Assembly (NCBI RefSeq): GCF_000799165.1
Contig: NZ_JUGF01000003.1
Coordinates: forward strand, 62,001-126,000
Reading direction: 5' to 3'
Length of the DNA stretch: 64,000 nucleotides
From: Methylotenera versatilis 7
GTDB lineage: Bacteria > Pseudomonadota > Gammaproteobacteria > Burkholderiales > Methylophilaceae
In this document: positions 1-8,385 of the stretch, one piece after another
How the letters are laid out: every line of letters begins with the position of its first letter
How positions within the stretch are numbered: the stretch's first letter is position 1
Translations under genes and position numbers: made by a program
The notes under the pieces: generated by a model
Seen by the model: only the letters and a program-made list of their open reading frames with translations
Databases searched by the model: none
Told to the model about the DNA's origin: nothing

Positions 1-1342
1 ACCAGATACAATCGCAGGTAAGGCACGTCGATTAGGTTTAAGCACTGACTCATCCTATCGTTTTGAGCGTGGCGTGGATTTTGGTCATACCAAATTGGCT
101 TTGGAACGTGCAACGGATTTAGTACTGCAAATTTGTGGCGGTAAAGCTGGTGAAATAAGTGAAGTGGTTAATCAGTTGCCAGAGCGTGTTTCTGTCACAT
201 TGCGCTATTCACGCTTATGTTCTGTGTTGGGGATTACCATACCCAAACAAACAGTCGGTATTCTACTCACACAATTAGGTTTTAAGTTCACAGAAAATGA
301 TGATATTTTTGTGATTAAAGCACCAAGTTATCGTTTTGATATTGCCCGTGAAGAAGATTTAATTGAAGAAATTGCGCGCTTACACGGCTACGATAAAATC
401 CCGGCCATCACGCCATCTGCTAATTTAAGCATGCTTAATGCACCAGAGTCTGCATTAAGCGCGGCATGGTTGCATGACGCTTTGCAAGCACAGGGCTACC
501 AAGAGATTATTACCTATAGCTTTGTAGATGAAAGCTGGGAACGTGATTTATTGGGAAATGCAAACCCTATCAAGCTTAAAAATCCAATCGCAAGCAATTT
601 AAGTGTGATGCGTAGCGGCTTATGGGGCGGTTTACTCGATACGTTGACTTATAATATCAATCGTAAGCAAGAGCGCGCGATGTTGTTTGAAGTTGGTTCA
701 AGCTATCATCAGACACCACAAGGTTTTGATGAACAGGCGCGGGTCGCGGGCTTATTTTACGGTGCGTTTCAGCCAGAGCAATGGGGTGCCACATCTAAAG
801 ATGTCGATTTTTATGATGTTAAAGCGACAATAGAACAATTAACACAAGGGAATGCTGAGTATCGCCTGGAAACGCATACTGCTTTGCATCCAGGCCAATC
901 TGCACGTATTTATCTTGATGGCAACCCAATTGGTTGGTTGGGCAAGTTGCATCCCAAATGGCAGCAACATTACGGCTTAGCTAAAAATTGTTTTTTATTC
1001 GAATTAGAAGTTTCGCCTTTATTGCAAAAGCCAGTTGCCAGCTATTTTGAGGTGCCAAAAACACTGGCCATACGTCGTGATTTAGCCGTTATTGTCGATG
1101 TAAATAAGCCTGTTCAAGAAATAATTAATGCTGTCACAAATGCCAAAATTCCACTTGTGACACAGGTGCAACTATTTGATATATATCAGGGAAAAGGTAT
1201 TCCTGAGAATAAAAAAAGCCTTGCATTATCGGTACTTATGCAAGATACTCATAAAACTTTGGTAGATATTGAAGCCGAAGCTGCAATGGCGCAGTTGCTA
1301 AAATTATTAGAAAATCAATTTGGTGCATCATTGCGTAATTAG
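1..1342 (+). CDS. pheT: Phenylalanyl-tRNA synthetase beta subunit (3' part)
   Basis: The beta chain of the alpha2beta2 phenylalanyl-tRNA synthetase, which charges tRNA-Phe in the cytoplasm. The reading frame is open from base 2, so the 5' part lies outside the window; about 447 of the usual 790 or so codons are here. Visible first is the conserved end of the B3/B4 editing domain (AGKARRLGL...SYRFERGVD), then B5 and the catalytic-like core (residues PSYRFDIAREEDLIEEIARLHGYD are typical), and finally the C-terminal anticodon-binding FDX-ACB domain (FDIYQGKGIPENKKSLA). ihfA follows 73 bp downstream, the usual pheT-ihfA order in proteobacteria. No frame damage is seen. A GTG at 74 is internal, not the start. 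Confidence 0.97.
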   Translation, partial: PDTIAGKARRLGLSTDSSYRFERGVDFGHTKLALERATDLVLQICGGKAGEISEVVNQLPERVSVTLRYSRLCSVLGITIPKQTVGILLTQLGFKFTENDDIFVIKAPSYRFDIAREEDLIEEIARLHGYDKIPAITPSANLSMLNAPESALSAAWLHDALQAQGYQEIITYSFVDESWERDLLGNANPIKLKNPIASNLSVMRSGLWGGLLDTLTYNINRKQERAMLFEVGSSYHQTPQGFDEQARVAGLFYGAFQPEQWGATSKDVDFYDVKATIEQLTQGNAEYRLETHTALHPGQSARIYLDGNPIGWLGKLHPKWQQHYGLAKNCFLFELEVSPLLQKPVASYFEVPKTLAIRRDLAVIVDVNKPVQEIINAVTNAKIPLVTQVQLFDIYQGKGIPENKKSLALSVLMQDTHKTLVDIEAEAAMAQLLKLLENQFGASLRN

Positions 1343-1415
1343 TCAGTCTTTGCAGTGAAACAAGCCAGTAAAATAGCGGGAAATTAATGAATAAGAAGAC
1401 GTTCAGGGGAAGTGT

Positions 1416-1715
1416 ATGACTTTAACAAAGGCTGATTTAGCCGATTTGTTATTTGAGCAAGTAGGCTTAAATAAGCGCGAGGCAAAAGATATGGTAGAGG
1501 CGTTTTTTGAGGAAGTACGCACCGCTTTAGAAACGGGTGATAGTGTTAAGTTATCTGGCTTTGGTAATTTTGAATTACGCAAAAAGTCTGAGCGCCCAGG
1601 TCGTAACCCAAAAACAGGTGAAGAAATACCGATTACAGCGCGCCGGGTTGTGACTTTTCACGCGAGTCAAAAACTAAAAAGCAGAGTTGAAGAGCATTAC
1701 GCTTCAACAGTTTAA
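1416..1715 (+). CDS. ihfA: Integration host factor alpha subunit
   Basis: Small DNA-bending nucleoid protein that pairs with IhfB and helps recombination, replication and transcription complexes. The 99-aa length matches the family. The HU/IHF fold is clear, with the DNA-minor-groove arm containing [14 protein letters not shown], which includes the intercalating proline. The motif [11 protein letters not shown] is diagnostic for IhfA rather than HU. A purine-rich Shine-Dalgarno (AGGGGAAG) lies just before the ATG. It sits between pheT and a MerR-type gene, the standard arrangement. IHF is a usual cofactor of tyrosine integrases, so it may also serve the island inserted 700 bp downstream; that link is inference. 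Confidence 0.97.
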   Translation: MTLTKADLADLLFEQVGLNKREAKDMVEAFFEEVRTALETGDSVKLSGFGNFELRKKSERPGRNPKTGEEIPITARRVVTFHASQKLKSRVEEHYASTV

Positions 1716-1779
1716 TCTGGCCTTGTACTGACAGCTTTCCAAATTAAATTAGGTTATTAGTTTATATACAAAATTAACG

Positions 1780-2190
1780 ATGCTAGATTCAACACCCAAA
1801 ATGCAATTGCCACCAATCCCGGCCAAACGTTATTTTACGATTGGAGAGGTAAGTGAGCTGTGCGGGGTAAAACCACACGTATTGCGCTATTGGGAGCAGG
1901 AATTCACGCAACTTAAACCAGTAAAGCGTCGCGGTAATCGCCGCTATTATCAACATCATGAAGTGTTACTTATCCGTAAAATTCGTGAGTTGCTCTACGA
2001 GCAAGGTTTCACCATCAGTGGCGCGCGTAATCGTTTAGATGGTGCGGATGTTAAAGCTGAAATTGCATCGCCCATACTTCAAGTTGATGTGCAATCAATT
2101 GCAGATAAACAACCGGAAGCTAACGCCGGGATTGATTTGCTGTTATTTAAAAATGAAATTCGTGCAGTTATTCAACTGCTTCGCACTTAA
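1780..2190 (+). CDS. MerR-family transcriptional regulator
   Basis: A 136-aa DNA-binding regulator. The N-terminal winged helix-turn-helix is typical of MerR (ITIGEVSELCGVKPHVLRYWEQEF, roughly residues 20-43, then RRGNRRYY), followed by a short helical region. No cysteine cluster for metal binding is visible in the C-terminal part, so a metal-sensing role is unlikely. This gene regularly follows ihfA in betaproteobacteria, and its ligand and targets are not known to me. A hairpin terminator begins 38 bp after the stop. Confidence 0.9.
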   Translation: MLDSTPKMQLPPIPAKRYFTIGEVSELCGVKPHVLRYWEQEFTQLKPVKRRGNRRYYQHHEVLLIRKIRELLYEQGFTISGARNRLDGADVKAEIASPILQVDVQSIADKQPEANAGIDLLLFKNEIRAVIQLLRT

Positions 2191-2227
2191 AACACTTTAT
2201 TAAGTTACTTTAACGAATCAATCCTTT

Positions 2228-2254
2228 AATGCCGCTTTAAGCGGCATTAACTTT
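2228..2254 (+). terminator. Hairpin terminator after the MerR gene
   Basis: A perfect palindrome, TAATGCCGCTTTAAGCGGCATTA in outline (9-10 bp arms, 2228-2250), is followed by a short T-rich stretch (CTTTTGG). It likely ends the pheT-ihfA-merR transcript before the tRNA promoter. Confidence 0.6.
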
Positions 2255-2294
2255 TGGACACCCAATTTAAATCCGCTTGTGAGTTAAATCGCTT

Positions 2295-2322
2295 TTGATA
2301 GCATGCGTGTTTGATTTATAAT
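2295..2322 (+). promoter_or_regulatory. Sigma-70 promoter of tRNA-Pro
   Basis: A near-consensus promoter: -35 TTGATA (2295-2300), a 16-bp spacer and -10 TATAAT (2317-2322). It lies about 30 bp upstream of the mature tRNA 5' end. It stays with the intact tRNA copy, so tRNA expression survives the island insertion. Confidence 0.8.
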
Positions 2323-2353
2323 GCTGGCTCACTACGAAACTAGTAGTGCGGTT

Positions 2354-2430
2354 CGGGGCATAGCGCAGCCTGGTAGCGTACATGCCTGGGGGGCATGGGG
2401 TCGCAAGTTCGAATCTTGCTGTCCCGACCA
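2354..2430 (+). tRNA. tRNA-Pro (anticodon GGG), island attachment site
   Basis: A 77-nt gene with encoded CCA. The acceptor stem CGGGGCA pairs with TGTCCCG (one G-T). The anticodon arm is CATGC, loop CTGGGGG, then GCATG, giving anticodon GGG. The T-arm is GCAAG, TTCGAAT, CTTGC. Its 3' half (from 2386) is repeated at 16845, which shows that an integrative element entered here and rebuilt the tRNA. The single difference between the copies (C at 2402 versus A at 16861) falls in the variable loop just before the T-stem; the intact gene has C. Confidence 0.96.
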
Positions 2431-2435
2431 ATAAA
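2386..2435 (+). repeat. Left attachment site (attL), 50-bp direct repeat
   Basis: This stretch runs from the anticodon loop of tRNA-Pro through CCA and ATAAA. It matches 16845-16894 at 49 of 50 positions in the same orientation. Upstream of it the two sequences differ completely. Such a tRNA 3'-end duplication is the normal product of tyrosine-integrase insertion, and it defines the left edge of the island. Confidence 0.93.
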
Positions 2436-2440
2436 AACAA

Positions 2441-2478
2441 TGGCTTGCAGATTTTCAGTTGTAAGCCATTTTGTTTTT
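2441..2478 (+). terminator. Terminator of tRNA-Pro supplied by the island
   Basis: TGGCTT (2441-2446) pairs with AAGCCA (2463-2468), with an imperfect A-rich extension against TTTTGTTTTT. It lies directly after the tRNA and inside the island, so the element brought its own terminator. The presumed original one is now at 16899-16930. Confidence 0.6.
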
Positions 2479-2486
2479 CTGGCTTT

Positions 2487-2513
2487 CGTGCCCTATGTAT
2501 GCCCTAAATAATT
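2487..2513 (+). promoter_or_regulatory. Candidate integrase arm-type sites, left end
   Basis: Two TGCCCTA heptamers (2489-2495 and 2500-2506) lie 11 bp apart and are followed by AATAATT. The same arrangement is found at 16661-16687 near the right end: 23 of 27 bases are identical and only the 4-base spacer differs. Paired heptamers at both ends of a tRNA-integrated element suggest arm-type binding sites for the integrase, or AlpA/excisionase sites. Assignment is inference. Confidence 0.6.
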
Positions 2514-3258
2514 TTTGCTAGGCTTCGTACGTATACATATTTGAACAACAAAAACCCACAATTATGTGGTCTTATGTTTTGCTATTGCTACAAATCTTTA
2601 ATTTATCGCTTTAGCTCTCAACTCCTTGTTTGATGAAAAAATGACTCCTGCGTCGTCAAGCTTCGGGAAGCATTTCCATTTTATGTCTACAACTTGCATT
2701 CCGTCAAAAATAACTCACGTTAAAATACCAACTAGCAGTGCGCACACCCACTTTATTAACGTGGATACGGAATAGACTTTAAAAAGCCCTCTGGTGCTAA
2801 TTTCAATAATCGCAAAGCTGTATCATGATCGGCTTTAAGCCAGTTATGATAATCTGAATCTTGCAATGCAGAAGCCGTTGCCGCTGCAATAAAAGGTTTC
2901 GAAGAGAATGAATAAAGTTTGTTGGTAAAATTTTGATTACCACTAAATATTTTTTGATTTTTTTCCGTTACAAAGTAACTTTGGGTTGAGCAATACCAAT
3001 TTGATAAATGGCAACTTACGGCCCATAGCGGACCTTCTTATGCAAAAATTACTGACTAATAATAAAATATTTTTATCAATGGATTGCTTAATAAAATATC
3101 AACTTGAATCATTTCAATCACTACATGAAGAAGTATTTCCCAGATTTTGCCGTGACTTTTAGCGCAGGTAGGGTTGTTCATATTGAGCAAGATTGAATTT
3201 AATTAAAATGAATTAATATAGCTATCTGAGATTGATAAAAATATAAACAAAACAAAGG
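2514..3258. other. Gene-poor island end with possible degraded ORF
   Basis: No convincing gene lies between the arm sites and the exported protein at 3269. On the minus strand 2756-3037 reads open for about 93 codons. It ends ...HDTALRLLKLAPEGFLKSIPYPR but has no usable ATG, so it could be the 3' remnant of a lost gene. A copy of the GGCCCATAGC motif (3019-3033) cuts into its upstream end. The rest is AT-rich and I see nothing else in it. Confidence 0.3.
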
Positions 3259-3268
3259 GATGACGACC

Positions 3269-3664
3269 ATGCAAAAATACATACGACTAGTTTTAATGAT
3301 AGTTTCATTGTTATTTGCTGCCATCTTACTATCCTTCCCGGTCAAAGCTGAAAGGGGGTTAAATGTGGCTGTTATTGCGCATAGCCTATCCACCCGCGCA
3401 GAAGCGAGAGCTGTTTTACGAAAACAAGGTTGGTTTGCAACGGAAAACCTACGTCAAGCGGATGGGATACTTGTCGTTTGCCGGAGCAGCCTAAGAAACC
3501 CACTTAGCAACAACTACAGAAGCATAAAAGAATTAGACGAGGATGCCGATTCTCAATTGAATATCAGCGGAGCCAATTTTCATATATATGTATTCCGCAT
3601 CAACGACAACCTCAGTGTTGATGAGGTTAACCACGTTCGATATGAAGCGGGTGAAGTCCAATGA
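3269..3664 (+). CDS. Small exported protein of unknown function
   Basis: About 131 aa. It has a clear signal peptide (MQKYIRLVLMIVSLLFAAILL then SFPVKA/E) followed by a soluble alpha/beta-looking region rich in charged residues, with a single cysteine. I do not recognise the family. An upstream in-frame ATG at 3260 sits directly against the AAAGGG Shine-Dalgarno, too close for use, so the ATG at 3269 (9 nt from it) is chosen. It is the first cargo gene at the left end of the island and the only plus-strand one. Confidence 0.6.
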   Translation: MQKYIRLVLMIVSLLFAAILLSFPVKAERGLNVAVIAHSLSTRAEARAVLRKQGWFATENLRQADGILVVCRSSLRNPLSNNYRSIKELDEDADSQLNISGANFHIYVFRINDNLSVDEVNHVRYEAGEVQ

Positions 3665-3746
3665 CAATCATTCACTATGATTGTTTAAAGATATAAAAAT
3701 ATCTTTGAGAGGCTTTTGTGTACACTTTATGTATAGCTTAAAAGCT

Positions 3747-6047
3747 CTAAAAATGTCTATCAGGTGCCTCTAAAAGTTTTAAAAGCTGTTCTACAGGCCC
3801 TGGTCTTGCAAATAAATATCCTTGTCCATAATCACATCTAAACTCGTTCAAAAAATCTTTCTGGTTAACAGTTTCTATCCCTTCAGCAATAATTTTAATG
3901 TTTAGTTTTTGGGCCATATGGATGATAGCTTCACAAAGGACAGCGTCATGATTGTCAGAAGTGAGATTTTGAATAAAAGATTTATCTATTTTTATATAGT
4001 TGATATCAAATTTTTTCAAGTAAGCAAGTGCTGAATACCCAGTGCCAAAGTCATCGATGGCAAGTTCAATTCCTGCATCTCTCACAGCAGACAAAGTATC
4101 TAACACAGTATTGGAGGCTTCTAAAAGAAGTCCTTCTGTAATCTCTAGAGAAATGCAGCCTCCTGGAATGCCTTGTGTTTCGATGTTTCTCATCCAACTT
4201 AAAAGGTTCTCTGGATGATGAAACTGATAAGGGGAAACGTTTATGCTTAACTGAAAGTCAGTACCAAGGTGATTGCGAATTATAGATAAATCTTTTAATG
4301 CTTGTTGCAACACCCATTGCCCTAATGAGTCTATTAACCCTGTTTCTTCTGCGATTGAAATAAAATCTAGTGGGCTAATGAAGCCTTTTGTAGGATGATC
4401 CCACCTAATCAGCGCTTCTGCTTTAGTGATACTTAAGTCTTTTAGGTTGATAATTGGCTGGTAATAAACAACGAATTCGCCATTATGAATTGCACTTCTT
4501 AAGTCATTAGCAATTGATAATCTTTTTGATGAATCAGCTTGCATCGATTGTGTAAAAAATTGATATCGATTGCGGCCAAGTTTTTTAGCTTCATACATGG
4601 CCTGATCGGCATAGAGGAGCAAGGCTTCAGAGCTTTGGCTATCATCTGGATATAAAGTAACTCCTATACTCGCTGAAATAAAAAATATGTGGTTATCGAT
4701 AGAAAAGGGTTTTTCGAGTTCTGTTAATATTTTTTGACAGGAGTTTTCCAAGCTGTAAATGTCTTTTAATTCGGTTAGTATCACCATGAACTCATCCCCG
4801 CCAATGCGTGCGGTGGTATCAGATGATCTAACGCACCCACTAATACGATCAGCAGCATCTACCAATAATTTATCGCCGATGGAATGACCTGATTGATCAT
4901 TAACGCGCTTGAAGTTATCCAAATCAATGTACAGTAGACCTACAAGTAAATTAGTTCTACTTGCCTTACCTAGTGCTTGCTCTAAGCGGTTGTGTAGCAA
5001 GTGTCTATTGGCTAATTTGGTAAGATAGTCGAAATTTGCCTGATACCAAATTAGTTGTTGAGATTCGGCCTCTTTTTTCTTAATAGTTACCTTAAATCGA
5101 TAAAATCTGACTATGCCTAATATAAGTATTATGGATATTAGGCCAAGTGCTGCGTTGAGAAAATAGTAATTTTTTGTATCAGTAACTTTCCATTTTTCGA
5201 GCAATTCCTCACTGTCAGGTTCAATTACTGCCAATCCCTTTTCGAGGATTGAGGCAAGCTCTGGCTGATCACTCCTAACAGCCATTGAAACCTCAGATGA
5301 AAAGGGTGTTAGTCCTGATTTTTCTGTAAACTTTAAGCGATTAAAAGCTATATGATAATCGACGACCATTTCGTTACCTATGTAAGCTTCAACTGTCCCC
5401 GCTCTTAATTTCTCAAATGCTTCATCTGCTAAATCAACATAGACTAATTTTATTTTCGGGTAATTTTCACTTACTTTCTGCCCAATCAAACCATGTTTAA
5501 AAATTGCAACACGCGCATTGTTTAGTTGTTCTAAAGACTTAATTTTTGATTGCTTCTCTATATTTTTATTGGTATAGATTGCTAAAGGAAAAACTAGAAA
5601 TGGTTGATTGACTAGGCGGAAATTAGGGTTTTTCAGATTTTTATTACTAACCCCTGAAATGATGTCTGCATCCTCTGGGGAGATATCATCTACATAATTA
5701 GTGATGGTAAAATTGATGTGTAATATATCCGCTAAACGAGTTAAGTAGTCAATCGATAAGCCACGATGATCTTCACTTTCCAGCTTGAACTCAATTGGCA
5801 TCCATCCACTTTTAACGGCTACTTTTAAATTCTGGTTTTTTTTAAGCCATTCTTTCTCATTGGGCGTGAGTCTGGCTTCTAACTCTTGAGTACGATTAGT
5901 TTTTTGAGAGCTGCTAATTTTATCTGATGTTATAGTTTCGGCAGCAATGAGAGATAACTGAGGCCAGGATAATAAGAAACAAAGAGTCGATAGCTGAATT
6001 ATTAATTTCAGAAAATTTTGATTATAAAATGGATTGAAGCTTTGCAT
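3747..6047 (-). CDS. Membrane sensor protein with SBP_bac_3, GGDEF and EAL domains
   Basis: A 766-aa c-di-GMP signalling protein. Order of parts: signal sequence (about 10-36); periplasmic solute-binding domain of the amino-acid type (SBP_bac_3, about 70-290); one membrane helix (about 294-316); GGDEF domain (LYIDLDNFKRVND, intact GGDEF at about 415-419); EAL domain with intact signature (EAL near 544, then DDFGTGYSAL, IKIDKSFI, AEGIET). Both catalytic motifs look whole, so synthesis and breakdown of c-di-GMP are both possible, and which one dominates cannot be told. The periplasmic domain should bind a small ligand such as an amino acid. It lies in island cargo, and c-di-GMP control fits with the autotransporter 2.3 kb upstream (inference). 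Confidence 0.92.
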   Translation of the reverse strand: MQSFNPFYNQNFLKLIIQLSTLCFLLSWPQLSLIAAETITSDKISSSQKTNRTQELEARLTPNEKEWLKKNQNLKVAVKSGWMPIEFKLESEDHRGLSIDYLTRLADILHINFTITNYVDDISPEDADIISGVSNKNLKNPNFRLVNQPFLVFPLAIYTNKNIEKQSKIKSLEQLNNARVAIFKHGLIGQKVSENYPKIKLVYVDLADEAFEKLRAGTVEAYIGNEMVVDYHIAFNRLKFTEKSGLTPFSSEVSMAVRSDQPELASILEKGLAVIEPDSEELLEKWKVTDTKNYYFLNAALGLISIILILGIVRFYRFKVTIKKKEAESQQLIWYQANFDYLTKLANRHLLHNRLEQALGKASRTNLLVGLLYIDLDNFKRVNDQSGHSIGDKLLVDAADRISGCVRSSDTTARIGGDEFMVILTELKDIYSLENSCQKILTELEKPFSIDNHIFFISASIGVTLYPDDSQSSEALLLYADQAMYEAKKLGRNRYQFFTQSMQADSSKRLSIANDLRSAIHNGEFVVYYQPIINLKDLSITKAEALIRWDHPTKGFISPLDFISIAEETGLIDSLGQWVLQQALKDLSIIRNHLGTDFQLSINVSPYQFHHPENLLSWMRNIETQGIPGGCISLEITEGLLLEASNTVLDTLSAVRDAGIELAIDDFGTGYSALAYLKKFDINYIKIDKSFIQNLTSDNHDAVLCEAIIHMAQKLNIKIIAEGIETVNQKDFLNEFRCDYGQGYLFARPGPVEQLLKLLEAPDRHF

Positions 6048-6305
6048 CTAATGTTCGCTTACCTAGTATCAAGGTTCGTTTAAAGGACACATCGGTATTT
6101 AGTTATATTAAACGATAATATTATTACTCATATGACAATTTGTTATTGATTAAAATATTTTTTGAAAAATCACCGTAAATTTATGGTGCTAAAACAACTA
6201 CAATGATATTAGGGTGTTGGATTTAACACAGACTCATCCATAGTGTAACGTTTGGTGACTTACCGCTTTGTCATCATAGTTGCCAGATAAAGCAAGTTGG
6301 CCGCA

Positions 6306-6352
6306 GACTGCTTAGGGCCGTTAAATACCGACGGTTTCGGCCCAAAGCAGTC
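6306..6352. repeat. GGCCCAAAGCAGTC hairpin repeat, copy 1
   Basis: Two 15-bp arms, 6306-6320 and 6338-6352 (CGGCCCAAAGCAGTC), pair with one mismatch around a 17-base loop. The element sits in the 431-bp gene-free stretch 6048-6478 between the GGDEF/EAL gene and the next cargo gene. Related copies lie at 3019, 8238/8281 and 11667, all between cargo genes. The remainder of 6048-6478 is AT-rich and shows nothing else. Confidence 0.65.
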
Positions 6353-6478
6353 ATTCGTTCGAGCCATCACAGGCTTACCAATTCTGACAAATCTAGTAAC
6401 TGGATTCTTAAGTTTCAAATCTCCTAGACCAGACTTAAGTTACTAAATGTGTGCGATATGATACAAAAAGAAAATTTC

Positions 6479-7189
6479 TTAGTTAAGATTTCTTCTACCA
6501 TTTAGACAGTTAAGTAGATGCTCTTTTTCAAATGAGGTCTTGTAATAAGGAAGCCTTGAGATTATGTGATCGTAAACACTAATTTCAGAGTGTGGTTTTA
6601 ATTTGATCTGGTCAATTTCTTTGATTCCAATTGCTTCTGAGTCCCCAATTTCAATTATCTCGCCTGCAACAAACAATTCAATATCCATTCCAGTATCTAG
6701 TAGTTCTTGTGGATTTCGGTTAGTAATTGCTATTTGATCAAACAATAATTTGAACGCTTCATAACCTTCTTTACTTAGTTGTATCGTCATATTGATATAT
6801 GGGCTTTTTTCAAACTTTTTGTTTGCAGCTACAATGAATCCAGCCCAATTTTCACTTGGTGCAGTAGGGCTATCACTGCATGTTATGATAAACGTAATAT
6901 CACAGAATTTGGTATAGTCTTCATAGTCGTTGTTAGGAAAATCCATAACGCCCTTTGCTTTTAGAGACTTATAGGTGCCGGTCGCATGAATAGACATATC
7001 CTCCTCAATAATCTCTTGAAGCCATACATAATTCGAGCTTGAAATCTTAGGATTTTCTTTGCGATTTATTTTTATGCTATTAAATGCATTTGGTTTTACT
7101 AAGCGCGTAAGAATCTTCAAGTGTCTGTATGTAAAAAATAATAATAGCGATATTGTTAATAAAAGTGCAATTAATGCGAAATCATACAT
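6479..7189 (-). CDS. Membrane-anchored protein of unknown function
   Basis: A 236-aa protein with one N-terminal membrane helix (MYDFALIALLLTISLLLFF) and a soluble mixed alpha/beta domain from about residue 50. The soluble part contains two cysteines (FCDITFIITCSD) and several acidic stretches. I do not recognise a family. It is the last gene of a three-gene minus-strand group (8083 to 6479) with gaps of 24 and 15 bp, which suggests cotranscription. The group lies in island cargo between two copies of the GGCCCAAAGC hairpin. No start problem: the ATG is preceded by an AGGAAT stretch. Confidence 0.6.
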   Translation of the reverse strand: MYDFALIALLLTISLLLFFTYRHLKILTRLVKPNAFNSIKINRKENPKISSSNYVWLQEIIEEDMSIHATGTYKSLKAKGVMDFPNNDYEDYTKFCDITFIITCSDSPTAPSENWAGFIVAANKKFEKSPYINMTIQLSKEGYEAFKLLFDQIAITNRNPQELLDTGMDIELFVAGEIIEIGDSEAIGIKEIDQIKLKPHSEISVYDHIISRLPYYKTSFEKEHLLNCLNGRRNLN

Positions 7190-7213
7190 ATTGCATTCCT
7201 TTTTGATTGAGTA

Positions 7214-7651
7214 TCAATTTTGATTAAAGATAAGTTTTGTGTAAAAACGAACCTCATTGAACAGATCTTTTAAGCTTCCTTGATAAAGCCATAATAACCC
7301 ACAAATTCCATACAAACTTAAAGATGCAGGAAAGTTCACATCTCGCATCACCAAAGCTTCTGGATTCTGATAGCTCCAGTAAATCCAATAAGAACCATCC
7401 ACAGCAAACCAAGTAATTAATAACATTGCGGGAAAAAACTTCCAAAATCGTTTTAGAATTATTCGGAGTGACCACGGCGCAAAAAAATATGTAATGGTTG
7501 CCATGATAACGCTTATTGGAAAATCCCAATCTGGCGCATTATAGAAAATTGAGCCAATAATTAATAAACTTAAACCTAAGCTAAATGTGATCAGCTTCCA
7601 AGGGCGAGTATATTCATAAATGTTTAGCTTAAAGAATTCTGTTGCCCTCAT
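7214..7651 (-). CDS. Small integral membrane protein of unknown function
   Basis: A 145-aa protein with about four hydrophobic segments (around 19-37, 46-64, 72-90 and 110-125) rich in Trp and Tyr. No known family recognised. It is the middle gene of the unknown trio, 24 bp upstream of the anchored protein. A membrane partner for its neighbours is plausible but unproven. Confidence 0.55.
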   Translation of the reverse strand: MRATEFFKLNIYEYTRPWKLITFSLGLSLLIIGSIFYNAPDWDFPISVIMATITYFFAPWSLRIILKRFWKFFPAMLLITWFAVDGSYWIYWSYQNPEALVMRDVNFPASLSLYGICGLLWLYQGSLKDLFNEVRFYTKLIFNQN

Positions 7652-7666
7652 TACTTTCCTAGATAT

Positions 7667-8083
7667 CTATTGGGTTGGTAGCGTTAAGGCGCCTAGCTTC
7701 TGGACATCAGCTACAAGCTGTTCAAGGGTAAGAGAATCACATTCCTCGCTAAAACGAACGTTTTCTGAACGCATTTCAGGTGGGGAAAATGCCTTCTCTA
7801 CATAGCTTAGAGAAGTCCTGAGCCAAAAGGTAGAAGATGGGTGTGACGAAAAGTTATAAGATAAAAAAACAATAGCTTTTGCCATGTGTTCTTTCTCCCA
7901 GCAACCGAAAGTTCCGCGCAAATCGTTTAGGCACTTTGAGATTAAATTTAATATATCTAATCGAACTCGATCGATATTCTGATTTTGATCAAGTCTTTCA
8001 ATGAGCTCATCTACCTCTACCATGACTAATGCCCCTTTGCGCCTCTTTTGGAATTCAGCCATAGCTCCCCGTCCATGTAACAC
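7667..8083 (-). CDS. Small soluble protein of unknown function
   Basis: Up to 138 aa, mostly helical, with no signal peptide or membrane segment. Motifs such as VDELIERLDQNQNIDRVRLD look like a helical domain, but I do not recognise the family. Three starts are possible: ATG at 8083, at 8062 (a GGGGAG sits only 2 nt away), or at 8023, which has AAAGGGG about 8 nt upstream and gives 118 aa. The start therefore remains open. First gene of the unknown trio. Confidence 0.5.
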   Translation of the reverse strand: MLHGRGAMAEFQKRRKGALVMVEVDELIERLDQNQNIDRVRLDILNLISKCLNDLRGTFGCWEKEHMAKAIVFLSYNFSSHPSSTFWLRTSLSYVEKAFSPPEMRSENVRFSEECDSLTLEQLVADVQKLGALTLPTQ

Positions 8084-8237
8084 GGGGGGCTATAGATACG
8101 TATATTTCGTAGCCTAACAGGCTAGCTTAGATAATTCAAATTGTGAATCTTAGAGGTATTGAACTTGAGTAGCAAAAGCTCTAATCTACGTGCTAGATTG
8201 CCTTCTCGATATGGGCTCGAACTCATTTAATTGAGAG

Positions 8238-8295
8238 GCTGCTATGGGCCGCAAAATGCAACCTTGAATGAGAGAGGTTCGGCCCAAAGTAGCCA
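8238..8295. repeat. GGCCCAAAGC hairpin repeat, copy 2
   Basis: Arms 8238-8252 and 8281-8295 (CGGCCCAAAGTAGCC) pair with two imperfect positions around a 28-base loop. It occupies the 302-bp gap between the unknown trio and the autotransporter, and is the same family as the copy at 6306-6352. Confidence 0.6.
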
Positions 8296-8332
8296 CTCAT
8301 CACAGTTTAAAAATCATAGTTGCTCCATTAGA

Positions 8333-8355
8333 AAAGCCCCAATTAAGGGGCTTTT
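8333..8355 (-). terminator. Terminator of the autotransporter gene
   Basis: AAAAGCCC (8333-8340) and GGGCTTTT (8348-8355) form an 8-bp stem with a 7-base loop. The A-run on the plus strand gives a U-tail to minus-strand transcripts. It lies 31 bp past the autotransporter stop. Confidence 0.75.
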
Positions 8356-8385
8356 AACTAGCATCTAATCAGCGGAACCAATTAA

